A program made the translations under genes and the position numbers. Of a stretch of 64,000 nt of DNA, positions 16,489 through 24,780 are shown one piece after another (the stretch's first letter is position 1; each line of letters opens with the position of its first letter). The notes under the pieces are model-generated. The model had not been told where the DNA came from, made no database searches, and worked only from the letters and a program-made list of their open reading frames with translations. The stretch comes from JACJWR01 sp963842975 (GTDB lineage Bacteria; Actinomycetota; Actinomycetes; S36-B12; UBA10799), in assembly GCA_963842975.1 (NCBI GenBank), contig CAWJIH010000009.1:809422-873421 (forward strand), written 5' to 3'.

Positions 16489-17229
16489 TCAGCGACCGAG
16501 TACGAGGCCGTGGTAAAGCAGCAGCGCCGCCATCGCCCACGCAATTGACACTGTGATCGCCCGGGCATGATGATCCATCCAGCGACCTGCCGGGCGCAAC
16601 CATCCGCGCGCGCGCCGCGGGATGGTGATGGGAGCAATGATGGGGACCCAGAACGCGGCAGTGATGATTCCGATCGACACTGCCAGCACGCCGAGTTTTC
16701 CGGCGAGGGGAATGTCCGTCGCGGCGATCCGACCCACGATCGCCACGTAGAGAATCAGGGAACTTACGTCGCGGCCTTGAAACACTGCTCCGAGTGCGGT
16801 GATTCGACCGAGGCTGTCGTGGCTGCTGTCGTGGGCGGGTTTGCCGCTTGGCTCGCTGGTGTGGCTTTGGCTTTGGCTGTGGCTGAGGCGTCGGCGGGCC
16901 TGGTCGAAGGTTGCCACCATCAGGTGCCACTGGAACAGGGCGGCCAGACCGATGACTACCAGCAGGACCCCAAGGACGGTCTCCAGTAGCGGCAGATCGC
17001 GCGAAAGATCCCTTGCCGTCGCCTGGAACCAGCCCCACAGAGCGGAAACCAGAATCACTGCCCACACCAATAGGGCCAGAACCCCGCCGAGCCAGAACGC
17101 CAGCCCTCGGGAGCGGGATCGTTGGTCACCAGAGGCGATGTCGGTCGCCGTCACCAGAATGAATGGGCTCCAGGCTGCTCCGAACGAGGCGGGCACCACA
17201 AAGGTCAGTAGTGACGATACCTCGTTCAA
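16489..17229 (-). CDS. GAP/LysE-like integral membrane protein
   Basis: A 246-aa protein with about six membrane helices arranged in two groups, separated by a polar loop (about 118-142) containing SHSQSQSH and SHDS runs. The N-terminal pattern PASFGAAWSPFILVTAT and the second-half pattern resemble the GAP (Sap-like) family related to LysE exporters, known from mycobacterial glycopeptidolipid or sulfolipid export. The substrate here is unknown. It is convergent with the SLC13 gene and divergent from AIM24. Confidence 0.68.
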   Translation of the reverse strand: MNEVSSLLTFVVPASFGAAWSPFILVTATDIASGDQRSRSRGLAFWLGGVLALLVWAVILVSALWGWFQATARDLSRDLPLLETVLGVLLVVIGLAALFQWHLMVATFDQARRRLSHSQSQSHTSEPSGKPAHDSSHDSLGRITALGAVFQGRDVSSLILYVAIVGRIAATDIPLAGKLGVLAVSIGIITAAFWVPIIAPITIPRRARGWLRPAGRWMDHHARAITVSIAWAMAALLLYHGLVLGR

Positions 17230-17351
17230 CGCGGACTCCTCTCGAGGTGACTCTAGTTTCCGTGGGGCGCTGTTCGCTGGGAAGCCGCCGGGTTCGGGCT
17301 ATTCGGAATCGAGCACTTGACACGCAGGCTGCGGGACTCCACGGTGAAGTT

Positions 17352-18062
17352 GTGAGATCACACCTTTTCAATCAGGAGAGTGTCGAGCCGTCGCAGTCCT
17401 GGGCGGTTCACCAACGCAAAATGCTTCGCGTCGTGGTGGAGCCGAGCAGTCCACTGTTTGCGGCCAAGGGGTCCATGGTGGCATATCAGGGCAACGTCGA
17501 ATTCGCCCATAAGAGCGGCGGTGGGGGATTCGGCGGCATGGTCAAGCGTGCCGTGTCCACCGACAACACTCCGCTGATGCAGGTCACCGGGAACGCTGAG
17601 GTGTTTCTGGCCAGCCTGGCCTACGACGTCCACCTGATCGAACTCGAGGGCGATTCGGTTTGCATCAACGGTCGTTCGCTGTTGGCGTTTCAGTCGTCGT
17701 TGAAGTACGACCTTCGACTCAACAAAGGTTCCGGATTCGTTTCCGGTGGCGTGTGGTCGACGTTCATCTCCGGCCACGGCATGGTGGCGGTGGTGGCCGA
17801 CGGGGTGCCGCTGCTGTTGGAGACCGGCCGGGTGCCGACATTCACTGACACCGACGCGACGATCGGGTGGGGCGGGCACATGTCGCCATCGCTGAAATCG
17901 TCGATGAACATGAAGTCGATGTTCTTCGGTGGCAGCGGGGAGGCATTTCAATACGCCTTCAATGAACCAGGGTGGGTTTTGGTGCAGCCGTCGGAGGGGC
18001 CGCCGCCACCACCGACGTCGAACACCTCAAACTCGACCGGGCTGGGGTCGCTGTTCAGTTAG
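17352..18062 (+). CDS. AIM24 family protein
   Basis: A 236-aa protein of the AIM24 (TspO/MBR-related DUF124) beta-sandwich family. The start is typical of actinobacterial members (VRSHLFNQES), followed by RKMLRVVVEP, KGSMVAYQGNVEFAHKSGGG and GNAEVFLASLAYDVHLIEL. The C-terminus is a proline-rich and Ser/Asn-rich tail (PPPPPTSNTSNST). The molecular role in bacteria is not established. GTG 17352 is chosen because it gives the family N-terminus; the longer frame upstream overlaps the GAP gene promoter. Confidence 0.88.
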   Translation: MRSHLFNQESVEPSQSWAVHQRKMLRVVVEPSSPLFAAKGSMVAYQGNVEFAHKSGGGGFGGMVKRAVSTDNTPLMQVTGNAEVFLASLAYDVHLIELEGDSVCINGRSLLAFQSSLKYDLRLNKGSGFVSGGVWSTFISGHGMVAVVADGVPLLLETGRVPTFTDTDATIGWGGHMSPSLKSSMNMKSMFFGGSGEAFQYAFNEPGWVLVQPSEGPPPPPTSNTSNSTGLGSLFS

Positions 18063-18159
18063 CGGGTCTATGCCAGCGGGTCCAGGGTCGATCGGGTCGC
18101 TTCATGTTCACCTGATGGGCTGACCTGTCATGCTGACCGAGACATGAGGAGGCAGGGCT

Positions 18160-19104
18160 ATGCGGATCGGACTTGTGCTGGGCGGCGGCGGGCTGACAGG
18201 TGGGGCGTTCCACGCTGGAGTGGTAGCGGCGTTGGCGGATGCCGCTGGGTGGGATGCGCGAACTGCAGACGTCCTGCTCGGTACCTCTGCCGGATCCATC
18301 ACCGCGACCTCCCTGGCTGCCGGCATGCCGCCGGCGGATCTCGCCGCTCGACACCTGGGCCAGCCACTGAGCCCGGTTGGCGCATCGATTCTCGCGAGGG
18401 TGTCTCCTGACGCTCGGGATGTCGCCGCAGGGGAGGCCACATCGCGGGTGCCGGCATCGCCCGAGCTCCTGCGGTCCATGGCGCGCAACCCTCTCGGTGC
18501 CCATCCGGGCAAAGTAGTGGCGGCGGCACTACCGGAGGGGCGAGTCTCCACCGCACCCATCGCCAGCAGCATGACCGAGTTGTGTGCCGGCTCGTGGCCA
18601 TCGGCGCAGTTGCGGATCACCGCCCTCCGACTTGCTGACGGTGAGACAGTTGTGTTCGGCGGTCGGGGTGGTACTCCGCCAGCGGTGGGTCCCGCAGTGG
18701 CGGCCTCCTGCGCCATCCCCGGATATTTCGCCCCGGTCGACATCGACGGCGAACGCTATGTGGACGGCGGAACGACGTCCGCCTGCAACGCCGATGCTGT
18801 GCTGCACGAGAGTTTGGACACGGTGATCGTCAGCGCGCCGATGGCAATTCACTCCGGGGTGACCCTCGCCCCCGATGTGCCGTGGCGGCGGGTGATGCGT
18901 CGCCAGGTCGACCGCGAGATCACCAAACTGCGGGCAGCTGGCATGAAGGTGTTCCTGTTCGCCCCGACCAAACGCGAAATCGCTGCCATGGGGCCCAACC
19001 CCATGGCACAAGGACGTGAGGCCGACGTCACACAGGCCACCTTGGACAGCGCACTAGCCCGAATCGCCGCCGATCCGCTGTTGAGTGGCCTCGGGCGGTC
19101 GTGA
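18160..19104 (+). CDS. Patatin-like phospholipase / serine hydrolase
   Basis: A 314-aa patatin-fold hydrolase. The oxyanion hole motif GGGGLTGGAFHAG is at residues 8-20, the nucleophile is in GTSAGS (GxSxG, about residue 45), and the catalytic Asp is in YVDGGT (about 204). It most likely hydrolyses acyl esters of lipids at the membrane; there is no signal peptide. ATG 18160 follows AGGAGGCAGGG. A GC-extreme low-complexity tract begins immediately downstream. Confidence 0.9.
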   Translation: MRIGLVLGGGGLTGGAFHAGVVAALADAAGWDARTADVLLGTSAGSITATSLAAGMPPADLAARHLGQPLSPVGASILARVSPDARDVAAGEATSRVPASPELLRSMARNPLGAHPGKVVAAALPEGRVSTAPIASSMTELCAGSWPSAQLRITALRLADGETVVFGGRGGTPPAVGPAVAASCAIPGYFAPVDIDGERYVDGGTTSACNADAVLHESLDTVIVSAPMAIHSGVTLAPDVPWRRVMRRQVDREITKLRAAGMKVFLFAPTKREIAAMGPNPMAQGREADVTQATLDSALARIAADPLLSGLGRS

Positions 19105-19233
19105 GCCGGGCGCGCCGCCCGCTCCGCCCGCCCGCCCGCCTCCCCGCCGCCCGCCCGGCGCCGCCCGCGCCCGCCCGCCCGCGCCCCACCCGCCCCGCCC
19201 GCGCCACGCCCCGCCCACGCCCCACCCGCCCCG
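19105..19233. repeat. C-rich low-complexity tract (CCCGCCC type)
   Basis: About 130 bases made almost only of C and G on the plus strand, with CCCGCC, CGCCC and CCACCC runs. It starts right at the patatin stop. No gene is supported here. The complementary strand is G-run rich and could form non-B structure. Confidence 0.8.
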
Positions 19234-19304
19234 CAAATTCGACTGAATAACGCAAAATCGACCAGGAATCTCGGTCGATTTTGCGTGCCGTGGTCGATTT
19301 TGCG
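19234..19304. repeat. 71-bp dispersed repeat, copy A
   Basis: Contains CGCAAAATCGACC (19251-19263), its perfect inverted copy GGTCGATTTTGCG (19273-19285) over a 9-base loop, and a third copy of the right arm at 19292-19304. It aligns without gaps to 24422-24492, about two thirds identical by eye. Confidence 0.7.
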
Positions 19305-19386
19305 CGAGGCGCGAGGCGCGAGGCGCGAGGGGCGAGGCGTGAGGCGCGAGGCGCGAGGGGCGAGGCGCGAGGGGCGAGGGCGAGGG
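19304..19386. repeat. Heptamer tandem array (GCGAGGC/GCGAGGG, about 12 units)
   Basis: From 19304 the units read GCGAGGC three times, then GCGAGGG, GCGAGGC, GTGAGGC, GCGAGGC, GCGAGGG, GCGAGGC, GCGAGGG, a 6-base unit, and GCGAGGG. A 7-bp unit shifts frame, so the open frames across it (Arg/Ala/Ser/Pro-rich) are not genes. The remaining 220 bases to 19606 hold no supported gene. Confidence 0.9.
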
Positions 19387-19606
19387 GCGCAGGTCCGTCG
19401 CTTTGGCGGACAACTCGTGTGGGAGGTGGTCGTGTCAGTCAAGTTTCGGGTCACGACCCCGACCGGCACATCCATTGTCATGTCGAGTTCATGAGTCAGT
19501 GTGGATTCGAGGAGGCCCCGTATTCCCAGGAGTCCTGATACCGACGTTGGTCCAAGAAATCGCGTACGTCGCCGCCGATTCGTTTCGGGTTCCGCTGTTC
19601 GATGCC

Positions 19607-20107
19607 CTACTTCTGGTCGGTCGGCACGACTGGGTCGCTGAAGCCGGTGCGCCGGTGGCTGCCATCGCAGAAGGGTTTGTTGCCGCTTTGGCCGCAGCGG
19701 CATAACCATGCGCGCTCCGACTCCTCCAACACGCGTCCGTCCGGCGCCACAATGCGCACTCGACCTTCCACGCAGAGCGGACCGTTGGCCTCAACCGTGA
19801 TCATCACCGAATCGGCAGCGGACTCTTCCAGGATCCCCATCGCCTCGGCTACAACGTCTTCCTCGGCCGCTGCTTCGGCTGGCTCCCCAAGGTCGTCGCC
19901 CGGCAGCCGATAGGCCAGCGCCCCGCTAGGACAGCCATCGATGGTTCGGCGGATGTCGTCTGCGGTGGCACCCGCTACGTCAATCCACGGTCGATCTTGA
20001 GGACGAAACACCGACGACAGCGTTCGAGCGCAATGGCCGGAGTGGATGCATAGGCCGCTGTCCCACAGCACGGTGATGCCGTCGGCGGGGTACTCCTTCT
20101 GGGTCAT
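19607..20107 (-). CDS. Fer4_19 (YjdI) + CDGSH iron-sulfur fusion protein
   Basis: A 166-aa protein with two Fe-S modules. The N-terminal YjdI/Fer4_19 domain (about 1-70) reads DSGLCIHSGHCARTL and RTIDGCPSGALAYR, supplying Cys residues for a cluster. The C-terminal CDGSH domain (about 125-160) reads WLCRCGQSGNKPFCDGSHRRTGF, giving a 3Cys-1His [2Fe-2S] site. Such fusions are presumed soluble redox or cluster-transfer proteins. ATG 20107 is chosen over an in-frame ATG/GTG further upstream; no clear ribosome site is seen. The SUF genes are far away, so no operon link is implied. Confidence 0.88.
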   Translation of the reverse strand: MTQKEYPADGITVLWDSGLCIHSGHCARTLSSVFRPQDRPWIDVAGATADDIRRTIDGCPSGALAYRLPGDDLGEPAEAAAEEDVVAEAMGILEESAADSVMITVEANGPLCVEGRVRIVAPDGRVLEESERAWLCRCGQSGNKPFCDGSHRRTGFSDPVVPTDQK

Positions 20108-20288
20108 GGGTGAAAGGTTCGCACGGGTGGTCGCGCGTGTCACGGCGACACCGTCACCGAATCACACCCGAGCAATGCCTCGGCCGGCCCCGCTACCTGC
20201 CCTGCCAGGATGCCGACACGGCCCGAACTTCGGCAGTGGGTACGAGTGTCCGCTCCCTCGGATCCGATGCCAGGCCACCGCTGGTTCT

Positions 20289-20654
20289 CTAGGCGGCTTT
20301 GATCCACTCCCAGGCGGCTTCGGGCTCGGTGAAGAACTTGACATCCTGGGCGTAGAACGGCTTGGCCAGAGTACTGATGAACTTCTCGAATGAGTTATCG
20401 CCGATGATTGCCATCTTGGTTGTCTGGTGTTTGAATTCGCGCCCGAATCTAAGGTCGGCACCCCACGCACTGACCTTCTCCCACTTGAATTCTCGAAGGT
20501 CGCACAGTAAATTCACCTCACCATATTTGGCGACGACGGCTTCGACTTCGGGGACCAAGACTTCATAGTCAGCTTTAGTCACATCTCCAGAAATTTCGAA
20601 TCCTAGGACATTGCCGTTACTTTGGTCGAGTTTGGCAATCACGTGGGGCTCCAT
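20289..20654 (-). CDS. SpoIIAA-like (STAS-fold) protein
   Basis: A 121-aa protein of the SpoIIAA-like family (formerly DUF3478): GFEISGDVTKADYEVLVPEVEAV, NLLCDLREFKWE, and FGREFKHQTTKMAIIGD, with FFTEPEAAWEWI at the end. Proteins of this family have a STAS/CRAL-TRIO-like fold and unknown ligands. The DNA is visibly more AT-rich than its surroundings, suggesting a different origin. ATG 20654 is chosen; the longer frame would need a TTG start at 20693. Confidence 0.85.
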   Translation of the reverse strand: MEPHVIAKLDQSNGNVLGFEISGDVTKADYEVLVPEVEAVVAKYGEVNLLCDLREFKWEKVSAWGADLRFGREFKHQTTKMAIIGDNSFEKFISTLAKPFYAQDVKFFTEPEAAWEWIKAA

Positions 20655-20667
20655 CTCATTATCGGAT

Positions 20668-20988
20668 TCAGCAAGATATGGAACGCCGCCCAACTCCGCT
20701 GGTGCATGACACTAGTGACGCTACCAAAGGCGACCACCTGTGACAACGCATCGTGCATCGCGACGACCGCTGGGACGTGAAGCCGCGGAGCGCCACGCTC
20801 AACGGCTCAGATTCAGTCCCGGGCAAAGCACCCAGGCGGCGGCGTTCCGCCCGCACCCAGTCACCAAGCGTGACCTCGTGCAAGCTCAAATCACGGGCCA
20901 CCTCGGCGATGCTCCGCCCGGAATCGATCACCCGGTGAGCAGCCTCAATCGTGTCCTCGGGGGTGAACCTTCGACGACTACTTGACAT
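20668..20988 (-). pseudogene. IS3-family transposase OrfA remnant
   Basis: The first 50 or so residues (MSSSRRRFTPEDTIEAAHRV, then IAEVARDLSLHEVTLGDWV and ERRRLGALPGTESEPLSVA) match the HTH_Tnp_1 N-terminus of IS3 OrfA. After that the frame continues into unrelated sequence (LRGFTSQRSSRC...), so the leucine zipper and the whole of OrfB are missing. It is the broken 5' end of an insertion sequence. The 264 bases from 20989 to 21252 hold no supported gene. Confidence 0.8.
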
Positions 20989-21252
20989 CAAGACACCCTT
21001 CCAGCACGCACACTCAGAACCTGCCAAGACGACGTCCACCTTCTCTGGGGAACCGCAGGGTACCCGCAATGAACGCACCAATTCTCTCGGTGCTTTTCAG
21101 CCTTCCGCGTGTTTGTCACCCAGCCGCAATGAGGGATTGCCCAAATAGTTCCGCGAGCCGGTAGTGGGCTTTGAACGCGGAGAACATTATCGACTCAAGG
21201 CACGACGGCCGCGCAGTGCGAAGGACCATCGATTCCGCCACTCCGGCGACCA

Positions 21253-22662
21253 TCAACTGTCTGTCGGTTGCTTCTGCCTGAGCGTGAATATCGCCACGAT
21301 GAGTCCGATGCCTGCCACGCCGGCGGCAAATGTCAGGGTCGGGATGAGCGCAGCGACAAATTCCGTCTGAGTAGCCGAACCCGGTGCAACATCCCGGCCG
21401 ATCCCGGTGGTGAGCAACGCACTCAGCAGACCAATTCCGAGTGTTCCGCCAAGCTGTCGAGACATGGAAATGATCCCGTTGGCGGTTCCCTGCTCCTGGT
21501 TATCCACTGAATTGACTGCTGCCCGTTGCGCTGGCCCAAACACCAATCCGATCCCGACGCCTTGAATAACCAACGGAAGGATGAGATTTGTCGCTGATGC
21601 GCCGACCGTGACTTGCGTCTGCATCATCAGGGAAGCTGTCAGAGCGCACATTCCCACGACGATTGGCCAATAGTGGCCGAATCTGTCGACGACAGCACCC
21701 ACCATCAGCGAAACCACCGCCGCTGTCCCCGTCATGCTGGCCAATAGGAGACCAGATGCAGCGGCACTGACGTCAAGAACTGTCAGCAGGTATAGCGACT
21801 GGATAAACATGATTCCCAAGTAGACGAAATACATCACCGCCGAGACGACTGCTGCACCAGCGAACATGCGATTGGCGAGTTTGGAAATATTGATGAGCGG
21901 TTTCCGTACTCTTCTCTCAACCCAGGGGATGGCCAACATGACCCCGGCGCCGGCAATCATCAGACCAAGCGGAATGGGTGAAGTCCAACCACCTGTGCCC
22001 GCATAGTGAATCCCGATCGTGATCAATGCTGGGAAGGCCGCCAACATCGCGATCCCCCAGAAGTCGGAAGGGCGATCGGCATTGTCGTTGCGGCTTTCAG
22101 GTGTCGATCGCAGTGCACACAGGAAGGCGATGGCCGCAAGAGGAAGGTTGAGCCAGAAGATATACCGCCAAGACAAGTGAGTCGTGAAGTAGCCGCCAAC
22201 AATCGGACCGGCAACTGTCCCAGCTTGGGTAACGGCCGCCCAGATCCCCAGGGCTCGCCCTCTTCGTTCCGGCGGGTAGGCCACGGAGATCAGGGACAAC
22301 GAGGCAGGTGCCAGCAAAGACGTGAACAAGCCCATGCACGCGCGGGCTGCGATCGCTAGTTCACCCGACGGACTTGAGGCAATGACAACGGCAGTTGCCG
22401 CCACGCCCACCAATCCAACTGTCCACACCCTTTTCCGGCCGAAACTATCCCCGAGCCGACCACCGATAACCAGAAACATCGCCAGTACGAGGACATAGGC
22501 ATCAACAAACCACGTGGCAGTAGATGCCGAATACCCGAACTGTCGGGCAATTTCTTCGATCGCAACATTGACTGCCGTTGTGTTGAAAATGACGATGAAG
22601 TAGCTGATGCTCGCGGCGGCGAGCGTTAAGGCTGGGCGTGGTTTGATGGGCGCCTTAATCAC
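21253..22662 (-). CDS. MFS drug-efflux transporter (DHA2, 14-TM type)
   Basis: A 469-aa transporter with about 14 membrane helices. DHA2/QacA-EmrB features are visible: NVAIEEIARQFGYSASTATW in TM1-2, the motif A region GGRLGDSFGRKRVW, motif C-like GTVAGPIVGGYF, and WRYIFWLNLP. It likely exports hydrophobic drugs using proton motive force. The base composition is less GC-rich than core genes, and it lies between an IS3 remnant and an integrase stub, consistent with horizontal acquisition. The start MIKAPIKP at 22662 is the only good one. Confidence 0.9.
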   Translation of the reverse strand: MIKAPIKPRPALTLAAASISYFIVIFNTTAVNVAIEEIARQFGYSASTATWFVDAYVLVLAMFLVIGGRLGDSFGRKRVWTVGLVGVAATAVVIASSPSGELAIAARACMGLFTSLLAPASLSLISVAYPPERRGRALGIWAAVTQAGTVAGPIVGGYFTTHLSWRYIFWLNLPLAAIAFLCALRSTPESRNDNADRPSDFWGIAMLAAFPALITIGIHYAGTGGWTSPIPLGLMIAGAGVMLAIPWVERRVRKPLINISKLANRMFAGAAVVSAVMYFVYLGIMFIQSLYLLTVLDVSAAASGLLLASMTGTAAVVSLMVGAVVDRFGHYWPIVVGMCALTASLMMQTQVTVGASATNLILPLVIQGVGIGLVFGPAQRAAVNSVDNQEQGTANGIISMSRQLGGTLGIGLLSALLTTGIGRDVAPGSATQTEFVAALIPTLTFAAGVAGIGLIVAIFTLRQKQPTDS

Positions 22663-22927
22663 GATTGCCTCACCCTGCGATGTCAGTGGCCAACCGGAGA
22701 TGAGGAAGGTATCGCTATCGTCGGCGTTCCGATGAAACCCCTGCTTGTCAGTAGATGCTTGGAGGTCGCGAACGCCACCTGCGTGATCGGCATGATCCGA
22801 AACCTACCGGAGGGTGCGAGCAGCGCGCTGAGTCCTGTCTCACACCCAGGGGGTGTTCGTTGAGCAAGTGGCGACAAACGGATGGCTCGCCGCACGGTAT
22901 TTGCACAGGGCCGGATTTGGGGGTCAG

Positions 22928-22951
22928 AAACCACCCCTGACCTGCACAAAC
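22928..22951. repeat. 24-bp direct repeat, left copy (possible att site)
   Basis: The core ACCCCTGACCTGCAC with its flanks is identical to 24508-24531. It lies 15 bases before an integrase-like N-terminus. Confidence 0.7.
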
Positions 22952-22966
22952 TCGTGGTCGTCACTG

Positions 22967-23062
22967 ATGCCGACCCAGCGGCACCCACGGGGTAGTGGAT
23001 CGGTCCGCCAGTTGCCCTCTGGTGCCTACCAGGCCAGATTCTCCTCGATGGCCGCCAGGTGA
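22967..23062 (+). pseudogene. Tyrosine integrase N-terminal stub
   Basis: Thirty-one codons reading RGSGSVRQLPSGAYQARFSS then a stop. This is the typical start of the arm-binding domain of actinobacterial phage/ICE integrases (GSVRxLPSGRYQAR). No catalytic domain follows. The surrounding 22663-23383 (720 bases) otherwise shows no supported gene, and is probably eroded mobile DNA. Confidence 0.6.
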
Positions 23063-23383
23063 GTCGGACAGTGGAGTCCAAGGCCGGCCGCCGATCTCTT
23101 TCACGAGCCATAACGCTCAGCCAGCTGCCGGCGGGCTCTGCTGATTACTGGGCGCCGCGTGAGGCTGCGCGAACTCGTCGGTTCCTGACTCCGAGACGCG
23201 GTGCAACATGGTTCCGGCGTCGAGGTTGGGCCCTGCCGGCGCGAAGCCGCATCACTCGTAGACGAAGCCGCATCCCGGGTCCGAGGCCGTCGAGTGCCGC
23301 AACCAGGCCACAGCGGGCCGGCTGCGGATTCCGCAACCTGGACACCTGTGAGATGCATAATGGCCCGAGTCGAAGGAGTCATC

Positions 23384-24163
23384 ATGCGGGGAATCTTGAA
23401 TGCCACACCTGCGTGGCTGCTGATCAGCGTCTGCTTCGCCTTATTCGCGGGTATCTGCGCCGTCACGCGCCATCTGGTGCGCACCCGCACGTCGCAGGAG
23501 CGCCGCGACGAACTGGCCGACTACGCCGGCAAGCTGCTCAGTCCTCTGGGCGCCACCTTCGCGTTCCTCGTCGGTTTCGCCATCACCATGACTTGGTCGG
23601 CCCTGAGCGCCGGCCAGGACGCGGTTGATCTGCAGGCGTCGGCGGCACAGCAGGTGTCCTGGTCCAGCAACAACATCGCCGACCAGGCCGGCGCTGCCGA
23701 GGTGAACACCGCACTCATTGCCTACCTTCAACTGGCCACCACCAGCGACGTGCCAGCACTGGCCGAGGGTCAGTTCAGCGTGCTGCCGTCGGCGACGTCG
23801 TTTGACGAGTTGCAGGACAGCGTTCACATAGTGGCCTACTCGGGCGGCAATTCGGTGCCGGAGGCGAGCGGGATGGTTTCCGCGGCCGCCTCGTTGACGG
23901 CGGCGCGTAGCAAGATGGTGGCGGTCGCGCAACGATCGCTGCCACCGTTGATCATCGTCTTGATCCTGCTGTCCGGGGCTCTGCTGGCGGTCGGCATGGG
24001 GACCTCGGCCGCCACCGTCAACCGGCCGACGCTGATGTACGCGTGGGCCTTCGTGGGCGGATTATCCCTGGCTATGGTGCTGTTGCTGGACTTCCCGTTC
24101 GGCGGCCCAATCCACGTGAGCCTGGCGCCGCTGGACGCGGTGGCACAGGACCTTGCGTCCTGA
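23384..24163 (+). CDS. DUF4239 membrane protein
   Basis: A 259-aa protein with an N-terminal helix (about 6-27), a second hydrophobic segment LLSPLGATFAFLVGFAITMTW (about 50-72), a soluble middle and two C-terminal helices (about 185-207 and 215-235). The AGQDAVDLQASAAQQVSW segment and layout fit the bestrophin-like DUF4239 family; the function is unknown. ATG 23384 has a GAAGGAG site; the longer frame upstream lacks coding character. It is the only intact gene between the two 24-bp repeats. Confidence 0.75.
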   Translation: MRGILNATPAWLLISVCFALFAGICAVTRHLVRTRTSQERRDELADYAGKLLSPLGATFAFLVGFAITMTWSALSAGQDAVDLQASAAQQVSWSSNNIADQAGAAEVNTALIAYLQLATTSDVPALAEGQFSVLPSATSFDELQDSVHIVAYSGGNSVPEASGMVSAAASLTAARSKMVAVAQRSLPPLIIVLILLSGALLAVGMGTSAATVNRPTLMYAWAFVGGLSLAMVLLLDFPFGGPIHVSLAPLDAVAQDLAS

Positions 24164-24421
24164 CAGCACATTCGGTGGCGGAGTTCACCTTGTGCGACTC
24201 GCATGTGACCCTTCCGGCCTAGCCGGGGATGATCGCCCAGTGCGGTGAACGCTCCCGGCCGGATCATCTTCGTGGCTAGGCGCGGGCGTCTGCGGAGACG
24301 AATCCTGACGCGGCCTGATAGGCGGCGAAGGCGGCCACATCCTGGGACGGGTGGAGGCGGCCTGCCCTGGCGCCTCTGACCCAATCGCGAGACCTCACGA
24401 TTGACCCACAGAGATGGAGAC

Positions 24422-24492
24422 CCAATTCGACCGAAACCCGACGAAACGACCAGAGACTTCAGTCGATTCAGCGGTGTCTGGTCGATTCAGCC
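24422..24492. repeat. 71-bp dispersed repeat, copy B
   Basis: Ungapped counterpart of 19234-19304. The arms here read GTCGATTCAGC, the same TT-to-CA change occurring in both right-arm copies, so the element seems to change its repeated arms together. It lies in the 370-base gap between the DUF4239 gene and tRNA-Val; nothing else is seen in that gap apart from the 24-bp repeat. Confidence 0.65.
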
Positions 24493-24507
24493 CGGCGAGC
24501 AGCCTGA

Positions 24508-24531
24508 AAACCACCCCTGACCTGCACAAAC
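24508..24531. repeat. 24-bp direct repeat, right copy, abutting tRNA-Val
   Basis: Identical to 22928-22951. It ends two bases from the CCA end of the tRNA gene. Confidence 0.7.
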
Positions 24532-24533
24532 AA

Positions 24534-24608
24534 TGGTGGGCGATACTGGGTTCGAACCAGTGACCCCTTCGGTGTGAACGAAGTGCGCTACCACTGCGCT
24601 AATCGCCC
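24534..24608 (-). tRNA. tRNA-Val (anticodon CAC), CCA encoded
   Basis: The minus strand folds as a full cloverleaf: acceptor GGGCGAT/ATCGCCC, D arm GCGC/GCGC, anticodon stem CTTCG/CGAAG with loop TTCACAC (anticodon CAC, reading GUG), T arm ACTGG-TTCGAAC-CCAGT, discriminator A and encoded CCA. It is 75 bases long. Confidence 0.97.
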
Positions 24609-24746
24609 TTGCTCGTACGTCGAACGTACCTGCGGAAGGCTACCAGACCCGCGGCAGGCGGAATTCGGGACCTCCGCCGGCTCACCTCCGCCGTCTCACC
24701 TCCGCCGGCGCGGACCTGCAGAGTGCGAGATCGGCATCACTCCGCG

Positions 24747-24761
24747 TAGGGTTGAGTCAAC
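24747..24761 (+). promoter_or_regulatory. -10 hexamer with overlapping palindrome before the cyclase
   Basis: TAGGGT (24747-24752) is followed directly by GTTGAGTCAAC (24751-24761), a 5-1-5 inverted repeat placed at the expected transcription start. It is a candidate operator; no regulator is identified. Confidence 0.3.
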
Positions 24762-24780
24762 TCCAACCATTGGTGGACGA

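Noticed and set aside
19304..19386. CRISPR-like array
   Set aside because: Units are 7 bp and contiguous, with no spacers and no cas genes anywhere in the window.
19054..19709. Open frames encoding Arg/Ala/Ser/Pro repeats on both strands
   Set aside because: They arise from the C-rich tract and the 7-bp array, which lacks stops in several frames. No coding signal.
24574..24780. Upstream extension of the first cyclase frame
   Set aside because: It would overlap tRNA-Val and contains no domain; GTG 24781 is preferred.
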